In this document: piece by piece, positions 37,481 to 46,505 of the stretch
Numbering within the stretch: position 1 is the first letter of the stretch
How the letters are laid out: each line of letters opens with the position of its first letter
Assembly (NCBI GenBank): GCA_041906465.1
Contig: JAYRJE010000011.1
Span: 124,001 to 188,000, forward strand
DNA from: Didemnitutus sp041906465
GTDB lineage: Bacteria; Verrucomicrobiota; Verrucomicrobiia; Opitutales; Opitutaceae
Length of the DNA stretch: 64,000 nt
Direction of reading: 5' to 3'
Translations under genes and position numbers: made by a program
The notes under the pieces: generated by a model
What the model saw: only the letters and a program-made list of their open reading frames with translations
Told to the model about the DNA's origin: nothing
The model's database searches: none

Positions 37481-37616
37481 GGCGAACCGTCTCCGGCGAG
37501 CCGGCGCTCGCCGTCGGCGCCTCGCTGCGCACCGGAGGGCGCGTCATCGACCATGCGTGCGGTGGGGCCGGACCGCTGGGCCGCTGGGTCGAGTTCAACG
37601 CGCGCCGGATCGCTGG

Positions 37617-38483
37617 CTATTTCGCCGGCTGCGGATCGTCGCGACGATCCTCATCACGCGGTTCGCGGACTCGCCGGGGTTCCGGAGTCGGTCGCGGCTC
37701 GGGCGCGGTGGGACGCGGTGGATCGAAGCGCGGGGGCGGATCCAGGCGCGGAGGCGGCGGCGTCGGACGAGGGGTGACGCCGTGGTTCGGATTGCCGTGG
37801 TTGCCGCCATCCGGGCGATTGGCCGGCGGGCGCTCGCGCCAGTCGGGGCGTCCGTCGCGATCACGGTCCGGACTGCTGGACCGAGGCCGGTGGTCGCGAT
37901 CCTTGTCGGGCGGACGCGGTTGCGGAGTGGGATCGCGGAGCACCGGTGGCGGCGGCGGGCGGCGCGGCTCGACCGGAGCGACGTAGTCTCTCGGATAGTG
38001 CGGACGCAGGTAGTCGCGATGGTAGCGATAGTAGCCGGGCGCGGGATAGGTGCTGTAGTAATAGCCCTGGTCAAACCACGGATCGTAGGCGGGCCAATAA
38101 TCCTCCGCGCCGGCGCGCACGCGAACCTCGGTCGGGCCGGCCGAATAATACGCGCCGGTGCTGCCCGGATTGAAGAGGGTTACTTTAAATTCGCCACCGG
38201 CAGCGATCGCGACGCGGATGATGCGATCCGCGGCGGCCGCGTTGCTCACCAACACGTCTTCCGGCGCCAGCAACCCGCGCTCCGTCAGATAACGAACGAC
38301 GTCGTCGCGCCTCGTCTGCAGCTGCTCGGCGGAAAGCGAGCCGTCTTCCGAGGCGAGCAACAGAGCGGTGTTGAGGCGATAAACGGTGCGCGTGGTCACG
38401 CGCGGGGGCGGCGGGGTCGAGCACGACGTCAGAAGAATGGTGCCGATGCCGAGCAGCCACGGGAGCGCACGCAGGAAGGCCAT
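37617..38483 (-). CDS. Lipoprotein with Pro/Arg/Asp-rich tail
   Basis: A 288-aa lipoprotein: the signal ends in lipobox LTSC (about residues 18-21). The N-terminal half (about 30-135) is a compact domain with predicted helices and strands (SAEQLQTRRDDVVRYLTERG, then VLVSNAAAADRIIRVAI). A Tyr-rich stretch (YYYSTYPAPGYYRYHRDY) and a long disordered tail made mostly of Pro, Arg and Asp follow. Family not recognised. The tail could bind peptidoglycan, polysaccharide or RNA; this is speculative. Confidence 0.7.
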   Translation of the reverse strand: MAFLRALPWLLGIGTILLTSCSTPPPPRVTTRTVYRLNTALLLASEDGSLSAEQLQTRRDDVVRYLTERGLLAPEDVLVSNAAAADRIIRVAIAAGGEFKVTLFNPGSTGAYYSAGPTEVRVRAGAEDYWPAYDPWFDQGYYYSTYPAPGYYRYHRDYLRPHYPRDYVAPVEPRRPPPPPVLRDPTPQPRPPDKDRDHRPRSSSPDRDRDGRPDWRERPPANRPDGGNHGNPNHGVTPRPTPPPPRLDPPPRFDPPRPTAPEPRPTPEPRRVREPRDEDRRDDPQPAK

Positions 38484-38524
38484 GCGCCCAATCTTCGCCC
38501 GGAACTGTCGGTTCGCAACTCTGC

Positions 38525-38671
38525 TCAGGGCGCCTCGGCCTGGCTGTGTTGTGCGGGCGAAAGCGCGCTCGGCTTGTTCAACGGCATGTTCGCGCAGGCG
38601 GACAGCGTCGCGCTCACCGCCGCGAGCGCGAGCCAACGAAGCAGGCGAGGGAAGCGAAGGAAGCGGGACAT
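38525..38671 (-). CDS. Small lipoprotein, 48 aa
   Basis: A short protein starting at ATG 38671 with a basic N-terminus (MSRFLRFPRLLRW), a hydrophobic core and lipobox LSAC (about residues 25-28), leaving a mature peptide of about 20 residues (CANMPLNKPSALSPAQHSQA and three more). It lies 41 bp before the larger lipoprotein gene on the same strand, so the two are probably co-transcribed. Function unknown. Confidence 0.55.
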   Translation of the reverse strand: MSRFLRFPRLLRWLALAAVSATLSACANMPLNKPSALSPAQHSQAEAP

Positions 38672-38903
38672 GGCGCATACGACGCTCACCACGGTCCAGC
38701 GTTCCGCCGCGTTCTGATCGGTGCTGTGTTTCACGGGAAAATTCGCAGGCGCGCCGCGGAGTTTTCCCGAGGTGGAGCCGGCGCGGGGCGCGATCCTCGC
38801 CGTGTGAACTCCCGGCCCGATGCCTTGGTTCGCCCGCCTCGAGGTGTGCCATCCCGTCTCGTTTCCCGTTGACCGAGCCGGAAGCGGGCGGCTTCATCGC
38901 GGC

Positions 38904-40274
<1,371 letters not shown>

Positions 40275-40287
40275 GCGCGCGCCGGGC

Positions 40288-40317
40288 CAGGTGGAACGCG
40301 TTGACCGCAACGCGTTC
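40288..40317. repeat. Hairpin repeat shared with the sugar ABC operon spacer
   Basis: CAGGTG followed by GAACGCGTT-gaccgc-AACGCGTTC, a 9-bp perfect stem with a 6-nt loop at 40294-40317. Relatives lie at 5606-5625 and, inverted, at about 5667-5685. It fills the short space between the NtrC-type gene and the following membrane protein gene. Confidence 0.65.
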
Positions 40318-40356
40318 GGAGCGCCTTGAGGGCAGATCCTTCCACCAGTTCCGACC

Positions 40357-42132
40357 ATGAGATCCACGCAGGAATTCATCCTCTGGCTCGAGCAGGGCGC
40401 CGGCGCGCGCGGGCTTCGTGCGGCGGTGCTCGTCGTCGCCGCGTTGTCGCTCACACTGGTTTTCTCGTGGAAGCAATTCCACGGACCGCCGAACGAGTGG
40501 ACGCTCCAGCAGGCCGAACTCGGCCGCCAGATCGCGCAAGGGCAGGGGTTCACCACGCGCGTGAACTACCCGCAGACCTACGCGGTGATGCGGGCGCGCG
40601 GCGTGCCGCTGAGTGAAACGCAGCTGTATCCGGAGCTGTATCACGCGCCGCTTTATCCGCTGGTGCTCGCGCTGGGTTTCAAACTCGCGCCGGAAAAAAT
40701 CTGGGAGCACACGCCGTCGCCGCCGAATGGCTGGGCGCCGGACTACCTCGTGCTCGCGGTTAACCTGGTTTTGTTCTGGTTCGCGGTGGGACTGACGTGG
40801 CGGCTCGCGCGACGGCTTTTCGACGAACGGGTGGCGTGGCTCGCCGCCGCCGGAGTCGCGGTGTCGGTGACGCTGTGGCAACAGACGGTCGTGGTGAGCG
40901 GATTGCCCCTGCTGATGGTGCTGCTGCTCGCGGTGTTCGGCGTGCTTGCGGACGGTGAGGAGGTGTGGGCGGAAGATTGTCCGGCGTTCGATCGCTCGCT
41001 GGCGTGGCGAGCCGGTGCGCTCGGCGCGCTGAGTGCACTGCTGTTTCTCACGGAGTATTCGGCCGGTCTCGCGGGTCTGGTGCTCGCGGGCTATCTCGCG
41101 TGGCGTTTGCGTGGCGCGGCGCGGTGGCCGGCGCTCGGAGTGTTTGCCGGTGTGCTGCTGCTGTTGGCCGCGCCGTGGCTCGCGCGCAACGTCGCCGTGG
41201 CCGGGCATCCGCTCGGGCTGGCCTGGCAGAATCTCGCCTTGAAAGCCGATGACGTGACGGCGTTGCCGAGTATGGCGCGGAACACGGCCAGCGCGGAGGC
41301 CGTGGGCCTCGATCTCAAAAAGCTCGGCAACAAGGGCCTCACGGGCATGGAGCGCAATCTGAAGGAGCGCCTCTGGTCGGGCGGCGGGTTGCTCTTCACG
41401 GCATTTTTCGTGGCGGGACTGGCTTATCAGTTTCGGCACGGTCCGACCAATCGCGTGCGTTGGTGCCTGGCCGTCGTTGCGCTCGTGCTGCTGGCGGCGC
41501 AGCCCTTCTTCAGCTCGGGTGAAAGTCCGCGACTGCCGGCGTATTATCTGGCGCCGTTGCTGATTGTGTTTGGCGCGGGGTTTTTTGGCGTGCTCGTGTC
41601 GAGTCAGGCGGCGCTCGCGCTGCATTGGCGCTGGGTGGTGGCGGGATTGCTGGCGTTGCAGGCGCTGCCGTTGGTGCGCGACTGCCTGGAGCCGCGGAAA
41701 GTGCATTTCCATTATCCGCCGTATTTCCCGAATCTTTTCATGGAGCTCCGGCGCGACACCGCGACGCGTTTTCAGCCGGGAGTGGCGATCGCGACCGATG
41801 TGCCGGCGGGCACGGCTTGGTATGGACAGCAGCGCGTCTGGGCCAAGCCGGAGCGTCTGCGCGATTTCTATGAGATCACCGTGCAGCAACCGGTGGGGGC
41901 GCTGTTGCTGACGCCTGTGACCTTGGATCGTCCGTTTTTCACCGAGTTGGCGGCCCGTCGTGAGGAGGCGATTCGCACGCTGTCGGACACGGGAGGGTGG
42001 GGCGCCGTTTACGCGGGGCTCGTCACGCGACGCATGCCGACGAATTTTCCGTTGAACGGCACGCCGCAGCGCCTGACCGAGAACATGGTGCTGCTGGTCG
42101 ACCCGGGGGCCTTTCGGCCCAGGGGAAATTGA
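40357..42132 (+). CDS. Polytopic membrane protein, glycosyltransferase-39/ArnT-like
   Basis: A 591-aa protein with about ten to twelve membrane helices and a C-terminal soluble part. The topology, with a loop containing an acidic/aromatic stretch after the first helix (GFTTRVNYPQTYAVMRARG), LYHAPLYPLVLALGF and APWLARNVAVAGHPLG, resembles lipid-linked sugar transferases of the GT39/ArnT type. Clear catalytic residues cannot be named with certainty. Upstream of barrel and Wzc-like genes, it may build or modify an exported polysaccharide. Confidence 0.65.
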   Translation: MRSTQEFILWLEQGAGARGLRAAVLVVAALSLTLVFSWKQFHGPPNEWTLQQAELGRQIAQGQGFTTRVNYPQTYAVMRARGVPLSETQLYPELYHAPLYPLVLALGFKLAPEKIWEHTPSPPNGWAPDYLVLAVNLVLFWFAVGLTWRLARRLFDERVAWLAAAGVAVSVTLWQQTVVVSGLPLLMVLLLAVFGVLADGEEVWAEDCPAFDRSLAWRAGALGALSALLFLTEYSAGLAGLVLAGYLAWRLRGAARWPALGVFAGVLLLLAAPWLARNVAVAGHPLGLAWQNLALKADDVTALPSMARNTASAEAVGLDLKKLGNKGLTGMERNLKERLWSGGGLLFTAFFVAGLAYQFRHGPTNRVRWCLAVVALVLLAAQPFFSSGESPRLPAYYLAPLLIVFGAGFFGVLVSSQAALALHWRWVVAGLLALQALPLVRDCLEPRKVHFHYPPYFPNLFMELRRDTATRFQPGVAIATDVPAGTAWYGQQRVWAKPERLRDFYEITVQQPVGALLLTPVTLDRPFFTELAARREEAIRTLSDTGGWGAVYAGLVTRRMPTNFPLNGTPQRLTENMVLLVDPGAFRPRGN

Positions 42133-42190
42133 TTTGCTTCACCTTCGGTGAGGAGGCTTGCTCAACGCTCGGATATCCTCCTGCGCGACT

Positions 42191-43366
42191 ATGAAATCCC
42201 CGCTTCGCTTGGTTGCCTTTGCGGCGCTGTTCCCGGCCCTCTCCTTTGCCGTTTATGCTCCGATCCCGGAGCAAGACCAGGGTAAGGCGCTGTCGTATCG
42301 CCTGGGCGCGTCGGTGTCGCATGATTCAAACATTTTCGGCGCGGCCACGGCGGAGATCGACAGCGTGGTTTATTCGATCACGCCTTCGATCAGCTACAAC
42401 GGATCCCTCGACGATCAGACGTTCCTTTCGGCGAGTTACGATCTCAGCTTGGATCACTTTGTCGATCGGCCCGGCAAGAAAAACCTCACCAGCCACACCG
42501 TCACCGCGCGCATCGCGCATGCGTTCAGCAGCACGAGCAACATTGACGTCAGTGACAGCTATCAGATTTCGAAGAACCCGCAGTCGCTCCTCGCCGGTCT
42601 GCCGCTCAACACCGACCAGTCGTTCAAGATGAACCAGTTCAACGCGCGCTTCGTCACGGCGTTGAACCCGAAGACGAGCCTGACGCTGAAGTATCGCAAT
42701 CTCGACTTCGCCTACGATCTCGCCTCGCTCGCGGCGCAGCTCGATCGCATGGAGCATCTCGCGGGTCTCGAAGCGGCTTTTTCGCTCCTGCCGGAAACCA
42801 AGCTCGTCGGCGAATACCGCTACCAGAATGTCGGCTACAGCCAGGGCTCGGCCAGCAAAGACAAGCGCTCGCACTTTCTGCTCGCCGGTGCCGATCACAA
42901 TCCCAGCCAGAAACTGACCCTGAGCGCCCGCGCCGGTCTCGAAGATCGCACGCGCGAGGGTGAGACCGACACCACCGCGCCCTACGCTGAGCTCAGCACG
43001 CGCTACGCCTACAGCGACAGTTCCTTTGTCGCCGCAGGCTACGTCTACACCCTGGAAGAAGCCTCTGATGTGCTGCGCTTCACCGACACGAAGGTGAACC
43101 GCTTCTTCGTAAACGTGCAGCACCGACTCACCCCGTTGATCAGCGCGTCCGGTTCGGCCACGTGGGAACCGTCCCAATTGCAGGGACGCGCCGGCGTCGC
43201 CGATGTCGACGAGACGACGTCGCGCGTCGGGTTCGCCCTCTCGTGGCTGCCGAGCAAAAACTGGGTCGTGAGTGCGACGATCGACTCCGATCAGGTGAAC
43301 TCCGACGACCCGACCCGCGAGCAGGATCGCACCCGCTACGGGGTTTCGGCTCGCTTCTCGTTCTAA
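42191..43366 (+). CDS. Outer-membrane beta-barrel protein (BBP2-like)
   Basis: A 391-aa protein with a signal peptide (about 1-20, cut near SFA) and regular amphipathic strands to a terminal Phe (VSARFSF). The opening YRLGASVSHDSNIFG matches the HDSN-type start of barrel proteins found in exopolysaccharide clusters. With the tyrosine kinase encoded 18 bp downstream it probably forms part of a polysaccharide export route. Porin function in general cannot be excluded. Confidence 0.75.
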   Translation: MKSPLRLVAFAALFPALSFAVYAPIPEQDQGKALSYRLGASVSHDSNIFGAATAEIDSVVYSITPSISYNGSLDDQTFLSASYDLSLDHFVDRPGKKNLTSHTVTARIAHAFSSTSNIDVSDSYQISKNPQSLLAGLPLNTDQSFKMNQFNARFVTALNPKTSLTLKYRNLDFAYDLASLAAQLDRMEHLAGLEAAFSLLPETKLVGEYRYQNVGYSQGSASKDKRSHFLLAGADHNPSQKLTLSARAGLEDRTREGETDTTAPYAELSTRYAYSDSSFVAAGYVYTLEEASDVLRFTDTKVNRFFVNVQHRLTPLISASGSATWEPSQLQGRAGVADVDETTSRVGFALSWLPSKNWVVSATIDSDQVNSDDPTREQDRTRYGVSARFSF

Positions 43367-43384
43367 CGGCGTTACGTCGCCGCA

Positions 43385-45541
43385 ATGGCTTCGCCCACCT
43401 CCGGTCCCGGTTCCGCGACCCTCAGCGACTTCCTCGGGCTGCTGCGCCTGCGCCTCTCGCTCGTGTTGCTGGTGGTCGGCCTGGTGCTGATCACCACGGC
43501 CGGGGTCACCGCGTTGCTGCCGAAGTGGTATGTCGCCACCGCGAAGATCCGCGTGGAGAAGCCGGAGAGCGAAGTGAAGCTCTTCCAGAACCAGAACTCG
43601 TCCTACTACGATCCGTATTTCATTCAGGATCAGTTCGAGATTCTCCAGTCGGAGAAAATCCTCTACCGCGTGATCGAAAACCTGAAGCTGAACGACGTGA
43701 TCGGCCGGCAGCTGAGCGACGGGCAGTCCTGGCCCTCGGCGATCACCTATCAGTATCTCACCAAGAAGATGTTCACGCCCGAGTCGCGTCGGGCCACCTC
43801 GCTCATCGAGCTCAATGTCCAGGCCCGCGACCCGCAACTCGCCGCTTCCATCGCCAACGAGATCGCGCGCGTCTACGCCACCGATCGCGTCGAGCTCGCC
43901 ACCTCCGAGCAACGCGAAGGACTCGCCAAGCTCCGCGGTGAGCTCGAGAAGCAGGAACAGGTCGTCGTCGTCCAGCGCGATCGCGTGGAGAAGCTCCGCA
44001 AGGACCTCGATATTTCCGGCGTCGACCTGAACCAGCGCTACTCCGACATGGAGATCGAGCGCCTGCGCCAGATGCAGAACTCCCTCATCGCGCTCCGCGT
44101 CGACGCCATCGGCCGCAAGACCCGCTGGGAGCGCTTCAAGACCATCCCCGTCGCGGAGCGGCGCAACCTGGTCAACTCCGAGCTCATTGCCGACGCGAAT
44201 ATACAGAATCTCCTCCAGGCCTTTCTCGTCGCCGACCAGAACCTCACGCGCCTCAAAGGCCGTCTGGGCGAGGCGCACCCCGACCTCATTGCCGCCGTCG
44301 ATGCCTGCGCCAAGATCGAGGAGCAACTCGACCGCCAACTCGCCGGCTACGAGACCTCACTCGAAATGGCCTTCAAGGAGTCTGAGGCGCGCGTGATCGA
44401 GCTCGAGCGCCAGCTCGCGCAAGCCAAGGTCGATCAAATTCTCTCCGCTCGCGAACGGATGCGCCCCTTCGAGGAAGCCGCCACCAAGCTCGACGACGAG
44501 CAGCGCCTGCTCACGACGCTCAAGCTCACGCTGCGCCAGCGCGAAATCGATTTCCAGGTGCCGAAGAAGACGATCGAGATCCTCAACGTCGCCGAAGCGC
44601 CGCGCTTCCCTTCCAAGCCCAACTGGACCCTGAATCTCCTCTTCGCCGCCGTGTTTGGCCTGATCCTCGGGGTCGGTGCGGCGGTGCTCGTCGAATACTT
44701 CGACACGAGCTTCCGCAACGTTGCCGACGTCGAATCGAAGTTGAGCCTGCCCGTGTTGGGCGTGATACCGTTCCAGCGCTCGCCGGCAGAGAAACACGAT
44801 GCCGGCTCGCCCGAGGGCGAACCGTTCCGCGTGCTGCAAACGAACCTGAACCTTGCGCTCCGTGCCGGTCAGCCGGTGGCGCTCAGTATTTTCTCGGCCG
44901 GACCGGGCGAGGGCAAATCCACCACGCTCCGGCAGCTCGCGCTCACGATGACGACCGCGGGGGAGAAGGTGTTGTTGGTCGATTCCGATGTCCGTCGCCC
45001 CACGCAACACCGTCTGGCCGAACTCCCGCGTGATCCCGGTCTGACGGACATACTGCTCAACAAAATCGCCTGGACCGACTGCGTGCGGCACGACGACTCC
45101 GGCCTCGACCTGATCACCGCCGGCACCGCCGCCAACGTGACACTCAGCCTGCTTTACGCCAACAAGCTCCGCGAACTCGTCGCGGAATTCAAAGGCCGCT
45201 ACGACAGGATTCTTTTCGATTCACCGCCGATCATCGGCGTGAGCGACGCCTCCGTGCTCGCGAGCATCGCGGACGGCACGGTCTTGCTCATCCAGCACCG
45301 CCGCAATCCCGCGAGCATGGTGCAACGCGCGAAACAAATCATCGACAGCGTAAAGGCGCCCGTCATCGGCGTCGTGCTTAACCAAGTCCCGCACGGCACC
45401 GGCGAGGACTACGGCTACTACACGGCGAATTACTCGTATTACTCCCACGACACGGAGCCGAAGCAGTCCCGGCGCAAGGGCGACCGTGAACCGGAGATGC
45501 TCGATCTCTCCGAGAGGAAGGATCGGCGCCCGCACGCGTGA
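43385..45541 (+). CDS. Wzc/EpsB-like polysaccharide co-polymerase and tyrosine autokinase
   Basis: A 718-aa protein. Wzz domain with membrane helices at about 26-46 and 415-437 enclosing a long periplasmic coiled coil; cytoplasmic BY-kinase domain with Walker A FSAGPGEGKST (about 500-510), Walker A' VLLVDSDVRRPT and Walker B RILFDSPPIIGVSDA. A C-terminal Tyr cluster, DYGYYTANYSYYSHD, provides the autophosphorylation sites. It controls chain length and export of a capsule or exopolysaccharide. Its stop overlaps the next GTG start. Confidence 0.92.
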   Translation: MASPTSGPGSATLSDFLGLLRLRLSLVLLVVGLVLITTAGVTALLPKWYVATAKIRVEKPESEVKLFQNQNSSYYDPYFIQDQFEILQSEKILYRVIENLKLNDVIGRQLSDGQSWPSAITYQYLTKKMFTPESRRATSLIELNVQARDPQLAASIANEIARVYATDRVELATSEQREGLAKLRGELEKQEQVVVVQRDRVEKLRKDLDISGVDLNQRYSDMEIERLRQMQNSLIALRVDAIGRKTRWERFKTIPVAERRNLVNSELIADANIQNLLQAFLVADQNLTRLKGRLGEAHPDLIAAVDACAKIEEQLDRQLAGYETSLEMAFKESEARVIELERQLAQAKVDQILSARERMRPFEEAATKLDDEQRLLTTLKLTLRQREIDFQVPKKTIEILNVAEAPRFPSKPNWTLNLLFAAVFGLILGVGAAVLVEYFDTSFRNVADVESKLSLPVLGVIPFQRSPAEKHDAGSPEGEPFRVLQTNLNLALRAGQPVALSIFSAGPGEGKSTTLRQLALTMTTAGEKVLLVDSDVRRPTQHRLAELPRDPGLTDILLNKIAWTDCVRHDDSGLDLITAGTAANVTLSLLYANKLRELVAEFKGRYDRILFDSPPIIGVSDASVLASIADGTVLLIQHRRNPASMVQRAKQIIDSVKAPVIGVVLNQVPHGTGEDYGYYTANYSYYSHDTEPKQSRRKGDREPEMLDLSERKDRRPHA

Positions 45542-46422
45542 CCGTGTTCCTGCGACACGCATTTCGCCTGCTGGTGATCGGTGCTGTGCTCGCCGGTGCG
45601 GCCGGCGCGGCGGAAATACGCGTCGCCGGTTCCGATCTGCTCGGTCCGGCCTTCGTCGCGGCGGTGGAGAAATTTGGCCGCGAGAATGGCGTGACCGTCA
45701 CGCCGTTGCTGGGCGGCACGCGGCCCGGACTCGATCGCTTGCGCTCCAGCGACGTCGATATCGGGTTGTTCGCGCTCCCACCCGGTGAAACGCCGCCGGG
45801 CGAACCGCTCCTGACGCGCGTGATCGCCTACCAGCCCGTCGTGCTGGTGGTGCCCGACAAACTGCCGGTCACCCAACTCACGCTGGCCCAGGTGCGCGGG
45901 ATTTGTGCCGCCACCGGCGCCGAGAACTTCACGCAGTGGGGCGAACTCGGCCTCACCGGGGAATGGCGCACGCGCACGATCGCCATCCAGGCGATTGAGC
46001 CGCGCGCTGCGCTCACGCTCCCACTGTTTCGGCGCCTGGTGTTGAACAACGCCGACCTGAAGCCTCTCGCGAGCATCACCACGCTTGAGCGTGTGCTGGA
46101 CGGCGTGCGGAACTCCGATAACGGCATCGGTCTCGTGCCCGTGGTGCCGGACGCGAATGGCGGGCTGCGCGCCGTGGCGCTCGCTCCGAGCGTGCGCGAG
46201 TCCGCCCACCTGCCGACTCCTGAAAACCTCCACGACGGCAGTTACCCGCTGCGCCTGCCGCTGTATGTGAGCTTCCGCCGCGAGGCCGCACCGCGATTGC
46301 AGTTGTTCCTGCGCTTTCTTCTCAGCGACGAGTGCGCCGAGGCGCTTGCGCCGGCCCATTTCGTCGCGCTGCCGATCGACGCGCGCAACCGGTTGGTCTT
46401 CGAGTTGGAAGAGTTCAACTGA
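45538..46422 (+). CDS. Exported PstS-like substrate-binding protein
   Basis: A 294-aa protein with a signal peptide (about 1-24, ending GAAGAAE) followed by a PBP-like fold of phosphate-binding type: IRVAGSDLLGP at the N-terminus, the domain-swap region VVLVVPDKLPVTQL with LAQVRGICAATGAENFTQWG, and DNGIGLVPVVPD. No PstABC genes adjoin it. It starts at GTG 45538 overlapping the kinase stop (GTGA), so it belongs with the polysaccharide genes; a later GTG at 45544 is possible. It may sense or scavenge an anion rather than feed a transporter. Confidence 0.75.
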   Translation: MTVFLRHAFRLLVIGAVLAGAAGAAEIRVAGSDLLGPAFVAAVEKFGRENGVTVTPLLGGTRPGLDRLRSSDVDIGLFALPPGETPPGEPLLTRVIAYQPVVLVVPDKLPVTQLTLAQVRGICAATGAENFTQWGELGLTGEWRTRTIAIQAIEPRAALTLPLFRRLVLNNADLKPLASITTLERVLDGVRNSDNGIGLVPVVPDANGGLRAVALAPSVRESAHLPTPENLHDGSYPLRLPLYVSFRREAAPRLQLFLRFLLSDECAEALAPAHFVALPIDARNRLVFELEEFN

Positions 46423-46505
46423 GCGCGCGCGCCCGGGGCGCTGGTCAGGAACAGGGCTTGTCAGGGCCGGGGCGGCGGCTTTCACTGGCCGGCTAAATTT
46501 CTCCC